A DNA stretch of 64,000 nucleotides from Bradyrhizobium sp. NFR13. Lineage in GTDB: Bacteria; Pseudomonadota; Alphaproteobacteria; Rhizobiales; Xanthobacteraceae. Below the pieces are notes generated by a model. That model was given only the letters and a program-made list of their open reading frames with translations, did no database searches and had not been told where the DNA came from. Positions 1 through 9,820 of this stretch are shown one piece after another; the stretch's first letter is position 1, and the number at the start of each line of letters is the position of its first letter. The stretch lies in contig NZ_FOTP01000003.1 in NCBI RefSeq assembly GCF_900114605.1, positions 558,001 to 622,000 of the forward strand, in the 5' to 3' direction. Position numbers and translations under genes: made by a program.

Positions 1-1152
1 ACCGGCCAGCCGCTGCTACCGCCCTATCAGATCAAGACATTCGACGGCATTCCCGTCGCCTTCATCGGCCTGACGTTGAAAGGTACGCCGGGTCTCGTTG
101 CGCCGCCCGGCATTGCTGGTCTCGAATTCAGGGACGAGGCGGACACCGTCAACGCACTGCTGCCCGAACTGAAAGCCAACGGCGTCGAGGCCATTGTGGT
201 GCTGATCCATGAAGGCGGCTTCCCCACCGGCGACTATAACGAATGTCCTGGCATTTCCGGACCTATCGTCGATATCGTGAAGAAGTTCGACAAGGCGGTC
301 GACGTGGTGGTCAGCGGCCACACGCACCGCGCCTATACCTGCCAGATCGACGGGCGCCTCGTCACCTCGGGCGACAAATACGGCACGCTGGTTACCACCA
401 TCGATCTCAAGCTCGACCGCACGACGCGCGATGTCATCAGCGCAAAGGCCGACAACGTCATCGTGCGCACGGCGACCTATCCCGCCGATCCCGCCCAGAC
501 GGCCTTGCTTGCCGCCTATGACAAGGTGGCCGCGCCAATCGCCAGCCGTCCTGCGGGATCGATCACCGCAACGCTGTCGCGCATGCCCGACATGACGACC
601 GGCGAAAGCCCGCTTGGCAATATCATCGCCGATGCACATCTCGCGGCGACATCTGCGAGCACTCTCGGCGGCGCCGTGATCGCCTTCACCAATCCCGGCG
701 GCATCCGCGCCGATATCGTGAAATCGTCAGATGGCACCGTCACCTATGGCGACGTCTTCGCGGCGCAGCCGTTCCGCAACCAGCTGGTGACGCTGACGCT
801 CACAGGTTCGCAGATCAAGGCGATGCTTGAACAGCAATGGAACACGCCGAGTCGGCCGCGCATCCTGCAGGTATCGAAAGGCTTCAGCTACGCCTGGAAT
901 AACAGTGCAGCCGCCGGCCAGCGCGTTCCACCCGAGCGGATGATGCTGGACGGCAAGGTGATCGATCTCGCGGCCAACTATCGCGTCACCGTGAACGGCT
1001 TTCTCGCCGTCGGCGGCGATGGCTTCACGGTGCTGAAGGAAGGCAAGGAGCCGCTGGTCGGCGTCTATGATGTCGATGCGCTGAACGCGTACATGAAGGC
1101 CAATAGCCCTGTGTCGCCGATGTCGCTGGGACGGATTGCGCGGGTGGATTAG
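1..1152 (+). CDS. Metallophosphatase / 5'-nucleotidase, C-terminal part (5' truncated)
   Basis: The frame is open from base 1, so the start lies outside the window; 383 codons are visible. The visible part begins inside the calcineurin-like metallophosphatase domain, with a VVSGHTHRAY motif (metal-binding GHTH) near visible residue 106. It then runs into a 5'-nucleotidase C-terminal substrate domain with the NPGGIRADI and NGFLAVGGDGF signatures. The family hydrolyses nucleotides or related phosphoesters, usually in the periplasm; the export signal would be in the missing N-terminus. The exact substrate cannot be read from this part. The TAG stop is followed by a repeat region rather than another gene. 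Confidence 0.9.
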   Translation, partial: TGQPLLPPYQIKTFDGIPVAFIGLTLKGTPGLVAPPGIAGLEFRDEADTVNALLPELKANGVEAIVVLIHEGGFPTGDYNECPGISGPIVDIVKKFDKAVDVVVSGHTHRAYTCQIDGRLVTSGDKYGTLVTTIDLKLDRTTRDVISAKADNVIVRTATYPADPAQTALLAAYDKVAAPIASRPAGSITATLSRMPDMTTGESPLGNIIADAHLAATSASTLGGAVIAFTNPGGIRADIVKSSDGTVTYGDVFAAQPFRNQLVTLTLTGSQIKAMLEQQWNTPSRPRILQVSKGFSYAWNNSAAAGQRVPPERMMLDGKVIDLAANYRVTVNGFLAVGGDGFTVLKEGKEPLVGVYDVDALNAYMKANSPVSPMSLGRIARVD

Positions 1153-1409
1153 CGAAACGCCTGTCTGCCCCAAGCTGCCATTTTGGGACGGGGAATCCCG
1201 ATCCAGGTTCGTCATTCCCCGGCAAACCAATTGGTTTGCCTGAGGGCGTGCGTCGCCGGCGAAGCCGGCAGAGCGCGAACCCGGAATCTCAGAGTGTTTT
1301 GCGCTGAACAGGTCGGGATTCCGGGTTCGCGTGCGCGAAGGCGCGCCTGCGCCCCGGAATGACAAGTGGGGTGGGCGCAAAGGCGTTAAACATTTTTTCC
1401 TATATTCCG

Positions 1410-1437
1410 TTGACAATACACCCATAGGGTTTATATT
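1410..1437 (+). promoter_or_regulatory. Sigma-70-type promoter inside repeat copy A
   Basis: TTGACA (1410-1415), a 16-base spacer and TATATT (1432-1437). The same two hexamers with a 16-base spacer occur at the matching place in copy B, while most spacer bases differ between the copies. That is what selection on a promoter would leave. It would direct transcription rightwards through the repeat core. Confidence 0.65.
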
Positions 1438-1801
1438 CCCTCTGTCCTGCCCCACCGAGAGGGGCGATCGCGATCGTCACGTTCGCGGGGTGGGATGCGG
1501 TGGACGCCGGAGATGCGGCGTCACGGGAGATGTGGGTAACGGCTGTCTTCGGGCAGGCCGGATCGTCTGTGGTCAGGATACCACTGGGACAGGCGGCACG
1601 GTTTGTCTTCGGGTGGACGGAGCCTGCAGATCACGGGACGGACGACCAAATCGAAACGCGTTCGGCCTACTCGCTTGAGGCACCCTTCCCATCGCCTTGG
1701 GACATTAATTCGCGATCGGAGCGTTCGTCGAGGCAACGCGCAAGCAACCGAAAAAACACCGCAGGCGGAACGCCGGGCAATCGCTCGGCGCCTCCGAAAG
1801 T

Positions 1802-1845
1802 CCTGATGCACTCTAAAAATTGCGGAAGACCGCATTTGCATCAGG
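1802..1845 (+). other. Conserved two-tier hairpin in repeat copy A (putative structured RNA)
   Basis: The outer stem is CCTGATGCA (1802-1810) with TGCATCAGG (1837-1845). The inner stem is GCGG (1822-1825) with CCGC (1830-1833), closing an AAGA loop. Copy B keeps both stems and the loop but changes the length and bases of the connecting strands. The hairpin lies roughly 360 bases downstream of the promoter-like pair. Confidence 0.55.
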
Positions 1846-2019
1846 CCCAAGGGTGCAACGGGCACGCGGCGTTCCGCACGCCCTCTTTCAGGAGGGTGGG
1901 AATGCAACAGACGACGGCGCCCCCGCGCCGCAAACAACAGGGGTGATGATGCATGTCTGAAGAACAGTGGCTGTTTGAAATTCACATCAGCAACGACGCG
2001 ATATAGTCGCCTCCACCTT

Positions 2020-4443
2020 CTACGCCACGTTTCTCCGGTCGATCTCGCCATAGATATCGAACGGCTCCGGCCTGCCGACCGCGTAGCCCTGCGCGTAATC
2101 GACACCGATCTCGCCAAGCGTTGCGATAATCTCGTCGCTCTCCACGAATTCGGCCACCGTGCGTTTGCCCATCATCTTGCCGATATGGCTGATCATCTCG
2201 ACCATGGCACGGTCGATCGGATCGACGAGCATGTCCTTGACGAAAGAGCCATCGATCTTGAGATAATCCACCGGCAGGTGCTTGAGATAGGCGAAGGACG
2301 ACATGCCGCTGCCGAAATCGTCCAGCGAGAACCGACAACCGATCTCCTGCAGCGCCTGAATGAAATTGTTGGCGTCGGCGAGATTGGCGATGGCGCTGGT
2401 CTCGGTGATCTCGAAGCAGATGATGGTCGGCGGTATCCGATAGATACGGAACTGCTCGCGAACATAGTCCAGAAAACTATCATCCTTGAATGTCGCGCCA
2501 GACAGGTTGATGGCGCAGGTCGAGACCGGAATGGCACATTCGGCCAATCGCGCGGCGAGAATGGCAAAGGCATTCCTGACCACCCAGCGATCGATCAGTG
2601 TCATCAACCCATAGCGTTCTGCCGCGGGAATGAAATGGCCCGGCGCCACCAGTTGCCCGGCCTCGTCGCGCAGCCGCAACAGCAGTTCGACATGCAGGCT
2701 GCCATCGTCGCGTTCGCCGAGCGGAATGATCTTCTGGGCATAGAGACAGAAGCGATCCTGTTCGAGGGCCTCGTGAATGCGCTGGACCCAGGTCATCTCG
2801 CCGAACCGCTGCAGCAATTCAGAATCGCTGGCCTGATGCAGTTGAACGCGATTGCGGCCTTTCTCCTTGGCCATGTAGCAGGCCACATCGGCTGCGCGCA
2901 AGGCTTCCTCCAGCGTCACCTCGGGCTGCGCGATGCAGACAAGGCCGATACTGACGGTGATATTGAAGCTGCGCCCGTTCCAGACGAAGTTCAACTCCTC
3001 CACCGTCTGCCGCAGTCGTTCGGCGGTCGCAGCCGCGCGATCCGGCTCGCAGCGCTCCAGCAGCACGGCGAATTCATCGCCGCCAAGACGCGCAAGCAGA
3101 TCGTCTGTGCGCAAGTGCTTCTCCAGCATGCCGGAGACTTGCCGCAGCAAATGATCGCCGGCGGCATGGCCACAGGTATCGTTGACGATCTTGAACTGGT
3201 CGAGATCAAGGAACATCAGCGCATGCGGCCGGGAGTCGATATCGATACGGGGCAGCGCCTCCTCGATGCGGCGTTCGAATTCACGGCGATTGGCCAATGC
3301 CGTGAGCGCATCATGTGACGCCTGATAGGCGAGACGGGAGATGTATTCCTGCTCCTGCGTCATGTCGCGCAGGACGAGGACAGCGCCGTCCAACTCCGAC
3401 TCGCGCCGCAGCGGCGTCGCCACCAGCGACACGGCGACCGCACTCGCATCGTTGCGGATCAGCAATTGCGGATGCATGCCGACATTGACCGTTTCGCCAG
3501 CCATGACCTTCGAGATCAGCGCTTCGCCATCGCTGCCGCTTTCGCGGTCGACAAGGCGAAACAGCGATGCGAGCTGCTGGCCCTGCGCGTCGCAGGCGGG
3601 CCTGGCAACCAGCCGTTCGGCGGTCGGGTTCAGATATTCCACACAACCGCTGGCATCGGTGCTGATGACGGCCTCGCCGATCGAGGACAGCGTGATTTGC
3701 GCGCGCTCCTTCTCGGTCTTCAGGGCCGTCTCGAAACGCTGGCGCTGGATCAGGAGATTGCGGGTGCGCCAGATGCCAAGCAGGATCAGCAGCGCCGCGG
3801 TCAGCACATTGGCAATGAGCAGAATGTTTTGAATGGCATGCGAACCGCTGCCAAGATGCTGCGAAAATGCGACGGCAAGCGGCGTGGTCTGTTCATTGAT
3901 CTGATCGATCTGCGCCTTCAGGGTGGCGAGTCGCGTCGAGCCGACCTTGCCTTCGCTGACGCTTGCGTGGATGGCGTCAGCCGTATCCACCAATTGCCGG
4001 ATCACGGGATCGGTCGCGCGCCAGCTCTCGATGGCGCGGGCGAGATAGACCACCTCGCTGAAATTGCGAAACAGCGAGATCATGCCGGGGATGTCGGCCG
4101 CATCGTTGCCGCCTTGCAGGAAGCCGTCATAGGCGGCCTGCAGATCCGGCACTGGCTGTTCGAGTGCACGACGCGCGATGAGATCCCCGAGCGGTACGGC
4201 AATGCTCGCCTGATAGCGCTCGTAGTATTTGTCGTCTCCCGTCTCGGCATAGAGGCTGAGCGAATGCACCGCCTCCATCTGCCCCTTCGACCAGCGGCTC
4301 TCGCCGGTGACATAGGCACGAACAGACGACAGGATATTAATGCTGGTGCCCGCGAGAAATGCCTGCAGCAAGACGATCGCGACGAACGGCCAGACCGAAC
4401 GCAGGAGATGCGGCACACCCCTTGGATATCTCATCTCGCTCAT
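2020..4443 (-). CDS. Membrane GGDEF/EAL cyclic-di-GMP signalling protein with PAS domain
   Basis: 807 residues. A membrane helix lies at about 13-34 and a second at about 205-227, bracketing a periplasmic sensor segment. A PAS domain (about 250-360) follows, then a diguanylate cyclase domain with an intact GGDEF motif at 454-458, and a C-terminal EAL phosphodiesterase domain (about 550-800). The EAL signature reads ELL at 586-588; the downstream NLSG, EITET, DDFGSG and YLKIDGSF motifs are present, so the metal ligands look mostly kept. The protein could make, break or merely sense cyclic-di-GMP, controlling motility or biofilm. It stands alone; its 3' end faces repeat copy A. Confidence 0.93.
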   Translation of the reverse strand: MSEMRYPRGVPHLLRSVWPFVAIVLLQAFLAGTSINILSSVRAYVTGESRWSKGQMEAVHSLSLYAETGDDKYYERYQASIAVPLGDLIARRALEQPVPDLQAAYDGFLQGGNDAADIPGMISLFRNFSEVVYLARAIESWRATDPVIRQLVDTADAIHASVSEGKVGSTRLATLKAQIDQINEQTTPLAVAFSQHLGSGSHAIQNILLIANVLTAALLILLGIWRTRNLLIQRQRFETALKTEKERAQITLSSIGEAVISTDASGCVEYLNPTAERLVARPACDAQGQQLASLFRLVDRESGSDGEALISKVMAGETVNVGMHPQLLIRNDASAVAVSLVATPLRRESELDGAVLVLRDMTQEQEYISRLAYQASHDALTALANRREFERRIEEALPRIDIDSRPHALMFLDLDQFKIVNDTCGHAAGDHLLRQVSGMLEKHLRTDDLLARLGGDEFAVLLERCEPDRAAATAERLRQTVEELNFVWNGRSFNITVSIGLVCIAQPEVTLEEALRAADVACYMAKEKGRNRVQLHQASDSELLQRFGEMTWVQRIHEALEQDRFCLYAQKIIPLGERDDGSLHVELLLRLRDEAGQLVAPGHFIPAAERYGLMTLIDRWVVRNAFAILAARLAECAIPVSTCAINLSGATFKDDSFLDYVREQFRIYRIPPTIICFEITETSAIANLADANNFIQALQEIGCRFSLDDFGSGMSSFAYLKHLPVDYLKIDGSFVKDMLVDPIDRAMVEMISHIGKMMGKRTVAEFVESDEIIATLGEIGVDYAQGYAVGRPEPFDIYGEIDRRNVA

Positions 4444-4811
4444 CGCTCACGAACCCACCACAGACGCGAGCGCAACCGCGGAGTTCAAACCATCTTGATA
4501 CGCGAACCGCCTCCGCAGAGTGCCGCTTCCCATATTGATAGCAGCCGCCGCTTAATGCGTGTTTCAATTCCGCGCGGTCATGAAGCATCGATGAAACGCT
4601 GTGAATCGGCCGTGAAGAAAGCGATCAGCGAATTTGATTGGTAGTTTCTTCCGCGGCGGTTGACGCGATCTCATCGCCCGTCAGCGCTGGCGCTCTCTCG
4701 TCAGAGGCAGCCATACCCGAGTTTCGCGGGCGTCCCCCTATCGGAACCTGACCCGACCAGCTAGGTTATCGTCCCATCATACCAGCGCCCCCGTGCTTGC
4801 GGATCATTTGC
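4444..4811. other. Intergenic region between divergent genes
   Basis: 368 bases between the GGDEF/EAL gene (leftward) and the deacetylase (rightward). It should hold both promoters, but I could not pick out a convincing -35/-10 pair, palindrome or small gene. Confidence 0.5.
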
Positions 4812-5747
4812 ATGACGACACTTCTTCTGAGCCACCCGGCATCGCTCGATCACCTCACGCCGCCCGGTCATCCTGAGCGTCCCGACCGTATGCGCGCGGT
4901 GGCGCAGGCCCTCAGCGAAGACCGCTTCAGCGCGCTGGTACGGGGTGACGCGCCGGAGGGCGATCTCAACGTGGTCAGCCTGTGCCATGACAATCACTAC
5001 ATCGACGAGTTGCGCCATGTCGCACCGAGCAGCGGGCTCGTCTATCTCGACGGCGATACGTCGATGTCCCCCGGCACCTGGGAAGCCGTGATGCGCGGCG
5101 TCGGCGGCGCCGTGGCTGCGACCGATGCGGTCATGAAAGGCGAGCACACCAATGCCTTTGTCGCGACCCGCCCGCCCGGCCATCACGCCGAGCACAACAA
5201 GCCGATGGGTTTCTGCTTCTTCGATCAGGCAGCGATTGCAGCGCGGTATGCCCAGCGCACCTACGGCATTACCCGCGCGGCCATCGTGGATTTCGACGTC
5301 CACCATGGCAACGGCACACAGGACATTTTCTGGGCCGACCGCACGGTGATGTATTGCTCGACTCATCAGATGCCGCTGTTCCCCGGCACCGGTGCATCCC
5401 AGGAGCGCGGCGAGCACGACACCGTCGTCAATGCCCCGCTGCATGATGGCGACGGCAGTGCGAAATTCCGTTCCGCCTTCGACAATCTCATCCTGCCGCA
5501 ATTGCAGAAATTCGCGCCGGAACTGCTGATCATTTCCGCCGGCTTCGATGCGCATCGCCGCGATCCGCTCGCGTCGCTCAATCTCGACGCCGAGGATTTC
5601 GGCTGGGTAACGCGCAAGCTGATGGATCTCGCCGACAGCACCGCCGGCGGCCGCATTGTCTCGGTACTCGAGGGTGGTTATGATCTGCAGGGCTTGAAAG
5701 AATCGGCTGCGGCCCATGTCTCTGCGCTGATGGGGGCATCGCGCTGA
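4812..5747 (+). CDS. Histone deacetylase family protein (AcuC/HDAC-like deacetylase)
   Basis: 311 residues from the ATG at 4812; an in-frame TTG five codons upstream is less likely because the family begins close to the LLSHP strand. Motifs in order: HPERPDR near the N-terminus; RPPGHHAE with the paired active-site histidines H124-H125; FDVHHGNG, giving zinc ligands D162 and H164; SAGFDAHRRDP with a later zinc ligand; and EGGYDL with the catalytic tyrosine. Bacterial members are zinc amidohydrolases acting on acetylated lysine, acetylpolyamines or related acyl amides; the substrate here is not decidable. It is followed 92 bases later by xseB on the same strand. Confidence 0.93.
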   Translation: MTTLLLSHPASLDHLTPPGHPERPDRMRAVAQALSEDRFSALVRGDAPEGDLNVVSLCHDNHYIDELRHVAPSSGLVYLDGDTSMSPGTWEAVMRGVGGAVAATDAVMKGEHTNAFVATRPPGHHAEHNKPMGFCFFDQAAIAARYAQRTYGITRAAIVDFDVHHGNGTQDIFWADRTVMYCSTHQMPLFPGTGASQERGEHDTVVNAPLHDGDGSAKFRSAFDNLILPQLQKFAPELLIISAGFDAHRRDPLASLNLDAEDFGWVTRKLMDLADSTAGGRIVSVLEGGYDLQGLKESAAAHVSALMGASR

Positions 5748-5839
5748 AAGGCGCGCAGGTCGCAAAACCTACCCGCCACAATACGCCCTCAAACATATCT
5801 TTGACTCCGTCCTTCCAAAATGCGCACACGGGAAACCGA

Positions 5840-6091
5840 ATGGCCGAAAACAACCACGCTGACGTCAAGAAACTGACGTTTGAAACCGCGATCGAAGAAC
5901 TGGAATCGATCGTGAAGCGCCTCGAAGACGGCAAGGTACCGCTGGAAGAGTCGGTCGCCATCTATGAGCGCGGCGAGGCGCTGAAGCGGCGCTGCGACGA
6001 GTTGCTGCGTCAGGCCGAAGCGCGCGTGGACAAGATCACCACGGATTCGACTGGCAAGGCGGTCGGTACCGAACCGCTGGACGTCCAGTAG
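5840..6091 (+). CDS. xseB: Exodeoxyribonuclease VII small subunit
   Basis: 83 residues, the usual size. The helical motifs FETAIEELESIVKRLEDG and PLEESVAIYERGEALKRRC are the family signature. XseB wraps the large subunit XseA to form exonuclease VII, which degrades single-stranded DNA in repair and recombination. The ATG at 5840 is chosen because upstream codons in frame lack the family pattern. The xseA gene is not in this window. Confidence 0.95.
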   Translation: MAENNHADVKKLTFETAIEELESIVKRLEDGKVPLEESVAIYERGEALKRRCDELLRQAEARVDKITTDSTGKAVGTEPLDVQ

Positions 6092-6144
6092 GAATCGCGC
6101 CGGGCTGAGACCTCGCACCACCCACCCCGCGGCCGAATTAGCGC

Positions 6145-6172
6145 TTGGCGCATGGCGCGGCCTGTTTATAGT
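6145..6172 (+). promoter_or_regulatory. Probable sigma-70-type promoter of the membrane hydrolase gene
   Basis: TTGGCG (6145-6150), 16-base spacer, TATAGT (6167-6172). It sits just upstream of a GGGGA ribosome-binding site at 6186-6190 and the GTG at 6197. An ATG at 6152 falls inside the spacer, which argues against using it as the start codon. Confidence 0.55.
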
Positions 6173-6196
6173 CCGCCGTCAGTCCGGGGAACCAGC

Positions 6197-7504
6197 GTGC
6201 GCGTCCAGCACCGTCATGTCATCTATGTGCAGGGATACGATCCGCGGGGACTCTCGCAGTATTACCGCATGTTTCGGACCGAACTGCGCAAGTTCGGCCG
6301 CCTTTATGGCCTGACCACCTCGGTCAGCCGGCCGAAAGGCCATACGGACGGCGAATTCGCGCATGAATCCGCCTCCTGGCGGATCGAAACCTCCGGTGAC
6401 GGCTGGCAGACCACGACCGATTACGATTTCCTGCGCTGGGAAGACATGATCCAGCGCGATCTGGCCGTGCCGATCTGGCGCACGCTGATCCACGCCATCG
6501 CCATCTATTGGGGCCTCGTCTTCTCCGGCACCATGGGCCGTTTCTGGAAGGCACATTGGCGCTTCGCCACCTTCATCAGCTGGCCCCACTTCCTGCTGCT
6601 CAACGGAGCAATCTGGTCGGCGGGCATCGCCTGGCTATTCGCGCTAGGGCTGCAGGCGCTTGGAATACACGGATTTCTGGTGGGCTGCGGCGCTGCGGCG
6701 ATGTTCGTAGCGGTCCTCGGCACACTGCTGAAATACACCGAAAAACACACATACCTGCTCTATCTGATGGCCGATACGATCTTCACCTGGCAGTTTTCCC
6801 ACGGCAACCGGCCGGACTGGGACGCCCGGATCGACCGCTTCGCGCAACATCTGGTCCAGGTCGCCAAGTCGACCAAAGCGCAAGAAATCGTGCTGGTCGG
6901 CCACAGCTCCGGATCTTTCCTTGGCTCCGAAATCCTCGCCCGCGCCCTGAAACTCGATCCGGAACTCGGCAACCATGGTCCCCGCATCGTGCTGCTGACG
7001 CTCGGCGGCAATATGCCGATCGTCGGCTTCCATAAGGTCGCGCAAGGCTTTCGCGACAATTTGCGGCTGCTGGCCGTGGAGCCTTCCATCGACTGGATCG
7101 ACTGCCAGTCCCGCAAGGACGTGATGAACTTCTTTCCGTTCGATCCCATCGCCGGTCACGGGATCGACACTGGCGCGGCGCGGCGGAATCCCACCATCGT
7201 CGCGGTCCGGTTCCGCGAAATCATCCGCCCGGAACATTACAACCGGTTCCGCTGGAAGTTCTTCCGCGTGCACTTCCAGTTCGTCATGGCCAATGAGCGG
7301 CCACATGCCTACGATTTCTTCATGATCGTCTGCGGCCCCGTGCCCCTTCGGGAACGTGTCAGTCAGCCGGCCACAACTTTAGCGCTGGTCGAGGGCGATC
7401 CCGCAACCCGCGAAAATGCATGGAAAAAGCTGGATTTGGGCGCGAAAAGCCTCGCTCAAAGGGGTTCCCATGAGACGGAACCGGTCGCCCGGCGCATCGG
7501 CTAG
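6197..7504 (+). CDS. Alpha/beta-hydrolase-like protein with internal membrane segments
   Basis: 435 residues from GTG 6197, chosen because GGGGA lies six bases upstream and a promoter overlaps the alternative ATG at 6152 (which would add 15 residues). The N-terminus has a beta strand and loop (VIYVQGYDPRG) resembling the oxyanion-hole strand of lipases. Three hydrophobic stretches follow at about 96-114, 132-155 and 159-178. Then comes the nucleophile elbow GHSSGS at 235-240 with S237 as probable nucleophile. A candidate acid or histidine is not obvious. The layout suggests a membrane-anchored serine esterase or lipase, but no specific reaction can be assigned. It stands alone between xseB and dxs. 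Confidence 0.82.
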   Translation: MRVQHRHVIYVQGYDPRGLSQYYRMFRTELRKFGRLYGLTTSVSRPKGHTDGEFAHESASWRIETSGDGWQTTTDYDFLRWEDMIQRDLAVPIWRTLIHAIAIYWGLVFSGTMGRFWKAHWRFATFISWPHFLLLNGAIWSAGIAWLFALGLQALGIHGFLVGCGAAAMFVAVLGTLLKYTEKHTYLLYLMADTIFTWQFSHGNRPDWDARIDRFAQHLVQVAKSTKAQEIVLVGHSSGSFLGSEILARALKLDPELGNHGPRIVLLTLGGNMPIVGFHKVAQGFRDNLRLLAVEPSIDWIDCQSRKDVMNFFPFDPIAGHGIDTGAARRNPTIVAVRFREIIRPEHYNRFRWKFFRVHFQFVMANERPHAYDFFMIVCGPVPLRERVSQPATTLALVEGDPATRENAWKKLDLGAKSLAQRGSHETEPVARRIG

Positions 7505-7847
7505 GCAGCCTGCGCGAATGTCCATAGCGCCATTGTGCTGTCTCCCCCGCAGGCGCGGCGGTTGGCTTTGGCCATCGCTTTGGTGTAAAGGGACTAGGAC
7601 TATGCGCTGACGAGCAGGCTGAAACGCCGGCCGTTAACGTAGATAAGCGCTTCATTCATCTGGCAAAAATGAGCAGATGAAGTCGTTGCCAAGCATGCTA
7701 GATATCACACTGAAAAATCGAAGCCCATTATAAGGCCTCGAAACAGGCTTCCCGGTTCTGGAGGCTGCGGTTGTCCGGTGGGCGCGCGGAAACGCGACGG
7801 CCCCGAAGCCAGACGCAGTCCCGGACATGTAAAATTGGAATAGTGCC
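7505..7847. other. Intergenic region upstream of dxs
   Basis: 343 bases that should carry the dxs promoter. I see no convincing hexamer pair, terminator for the upstream gene, riboswitch or small gene. Confidence 0.45.
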
Positions 7848-9773
7848 GTGACCGATTTTAGTAAGACACCGTTGCTCGATACCATCAAGACTCCGGAAGA
7901 TCTCCGGAAGCTGAAGATCGAGCGGGTTCGTCAGGTTGCCGACGAGCTTCGTCAGGAAACCATCGATGCGGTGTCCGTTACCGGTGGACATTTCGGCGCC
8001 GGTCTTGGCGTTGTCGAACTGACCACCGCCCTCCACTATGTCTTCGATACGCCGCGCGACCGCATCATCTGGGACGTCGGCCATCAGGCTTATCCGCACA
8101 AGATCCTCACCGGTCGCCGTGACCGTATCCGTACGCTCCGCACCGCCGGTGGCCTCTCCGGTTTCACCAAGCGCACCGAGAGCGAATACGATCCGTTCGG
8201 CGCCGCGCATTCCTCGACCTCCATCTCGGCCGGTCTCGGCATGGCCGTCGCGCGCGACCTCTCGGGTGGAAAGAACAACGTTATCGCCGTGATCGGTGAC
8301 GGTTCGATGTCGGCAGGCATGGCTTATGAAGCCATGAACAATGCCGGCGCTATGAATTCCCGCCTCATTGTCATCCTCAATGACAACGACATGTCGATCG
8401 CCCCGCCGGTCGGCGCCATGTCGGCCTATCTGTCGCGCATGTATTCGGGCAAGACCTATCGCGGGCTGCGTGACGCAGCCAAGCAGCTCGGCAAACATCT
8501 GCCGAAGCTGATTGCCGACCGCGCCGAGCGCGTTGAAGAATATTCGCGCGGCTTCATGGTCAATGGCGGCACGCTGTTCGAAGAACTCGGCTTCTATTAT
8601 GTCGGCCCGATCGACGGCCACAACCTCGATCACCTGCTGCCCGTGCTGCAGAACGTGCGCGACATGGAGACCGGCCCGATCCTGCTCCATGTCGTGACCC
8701 AGAAGGGCAAGGGCTACGGTCCGGCTGAAGCCGCCGCCGACAAATATCATGCGGTCGTGAAATTCGACGTCGCCACTGGCACCCAGTCGAAGGCCAAACC
8801 GAACGCCCCGGCCTATCAGAACGTGTTCGGCCAGAGCCTCGTCAAGGAAGCCGAGAAAGACGACAAGATCGTCGCCATCACCGCGGCCATGCCATCCGGT
8901 ACCGGCGTCGACATCTTCAACAAGGCCTTCCCGGCCCGCACCTTCGACGTCGGCATCGCGGAACAGCACGCGGTGACCTTCGCCGCGGGCCTCGCCACTG
9001 AAGGCTACAAGCCGTTCTGTGCGATCTACTCGACCTTCCTGCAGCGCGGCTATGATCAGATCGTCCATGACGTGGCGATTCAGAACCTGCCAGTGCGTTT
9101 CGCCATCGATCGTGCCGGACTGGTCGGTGCGGATGGTGCGACCCATGCGGGCTCTTTCGACAATGCCTATCTCGGCTGTCTGCCGAACATGGTGATCATG
9201 GCGGCATCCGACGAAGCCGAACTGGTGCACATGGTTGCCACCCAGGTCGCCATCAACGACCAGCCCAGCGCCCTGCGTTATCCACGCGGTGAAGGCCGCG
9301 GCGTCGAGATGCCTGAGGTCGGTATCCCCCTGGAAATCGGCAAGGGCCGCATTATCCGCCAGGGCAAGCAGGTCGCGCTGTTCTCGTTCGGCACCCGTCT
9401 CGCCGAATGCGAAAAGGCCGCCGATGAGCTGGCGGCACACGGCCTCTCGGCAACGATCGCTGATGCGCGCTTCATGAAGCCGCTCGACGTCGAGTTGCTG
9501 CTCAAGCTCGCGCGCGAGCACGAGATTCTGCTCACCGTCGAGGAAGGTTCGATCGGTGGCTTCGGCTCGCATGTCATGCACACGCTGGCCGAGCACGGCA
9601 TGCTCGACGGCGGTCTGCGCATGCGTTCGCTGGTGCTGCCCGACATCTTCCAGGATCACGACACGCCGGCGGCGATGTATGCCCAGGCGGGGCTGGACTC
9701 CAAGGGCATCGTCAAGAAGGTGTTCGAGACCCTCGGCAAGGACTTCAAGGCCGAGACCGTCAAACTCGCCTGA
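7848..9773 (+). CDS. dxs: 1-deoxy-D-xylulose-5-phosphate synthase
   Basis: 641 residues, normal for DXS, from the GTG at 7848 ([13 protein letters not shown]). The enzyme condenses pyruvate and glyceraldehyde 3-phosphate to DXP, the first step of the MEP isoprenoid pathway, which feeds quinones, carotenoids and hopanoids. Seen: the thiamine-diphosphate motif [17 protein letters not shown] at about 150-166; the catalytic glutamate E372 in [31 protein letters not shown]; and a transketolase C-terminal domain. It ends in a hairpin at 9821-9857. A very long frame on the opposite strand is a shadow of this gene. Confidence 0.98.
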   Translation: MTDFSKTPLLDTIKTPEDLRKLKIERVRQVADELRQETIDAVSVTGGHFGAGLGVVELTTALHYVFDTPRDRIIWDVGHQAYPHKILTGRRDRIRTLRTAGGLSGFTKRTESEYDPFGAAHSSTSISAGLGMAVARDLSGGKNNVIAVIGDGSMSAGMAYEAMNNAGAMNSRLIVILNDNDMSIAPPVGAMSAYLSRMYSGKTYRGLRDAAKQLGKHLPKLIADRAERVEEYSRGFMVNGGTLFEELGFYYVGPIDGHNLDHLLPVLQNVRDMETGPILLHVVTQKGKGYGPAEAAADKYHAVVKFDVATGTQSKAKPNAPAYQNVFGQSLVKEAEKDDKIVAITAAMPSGTGVDIFNKAFPARTFDVGIAEQHAVTFAAGLATEGYKPFCAIYSTFLQRGYDQIVHDVAIQNLPVRFAIDRAGLVGADGATHAGSFDNAYLGCLPNMVIMAASDEAELVHMVATQVAINDQPSALRYPRGEGRGVEMPEVGIPLEIGKGRIIRQGKQVALFSFGTRLAECEKAADELAAHGLSATIADARFMKPLDVELLLKLAREHEILLTVEEGSIGGFGSHVMHTLAEHGMLDGGLRMRSLVLPDIFQDHDTPAAMYAQAGLDSKGIVKKVFETLGKDFKAETVKLA

Positions 9774-9820
9774 TCTGTCGTTAAACGCGGCATCGCGTTT
9801 GCAATTGCGAAGAGAATACG

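Larger units (their letters stand above)
1193..1980 (+). repeat. Long inverted repeat, copy A (about 790 bp)
   Basis: This stretch matches the reverse complement of 56441-57243 along almost its whole length, with many substitutions and small indels. Its first 190 bases contain palindromes typical of Bradyrhizobium-group genomes (GCCGGCGAAGCCGGC near 1256, and ATTCCGGG paired with CCCCGGAAT around 1318-1362). From 1391 on comes a non-palindromic core holding a promoter-like pair at 1410-1437 and a conserved hairpin at 1802-1845. It ends about 40 bases before the 3' end of the GGDEF/EAL gene on the other strand. Short frames run through it, but they do not match the frames in the other copy end to end, so no CDS is called. 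Confidence 0.88.

Noticed and set aside
1500-1946. 148-codon frame inside repeat copy A and a similar one in copy B (56481-57059)
   Set aside because: The frames share only their 3' half; indels between copies shift the rest. The DNA is better explained as a transcribed or structural repeat.
2080-3318. Long plus-strand frame opposite the GGDEF/EAL gene
   Set aside because: Shadow of the real coding strand; the opposite strand carries the GGDEF, EAL and DDFGSG motifs.
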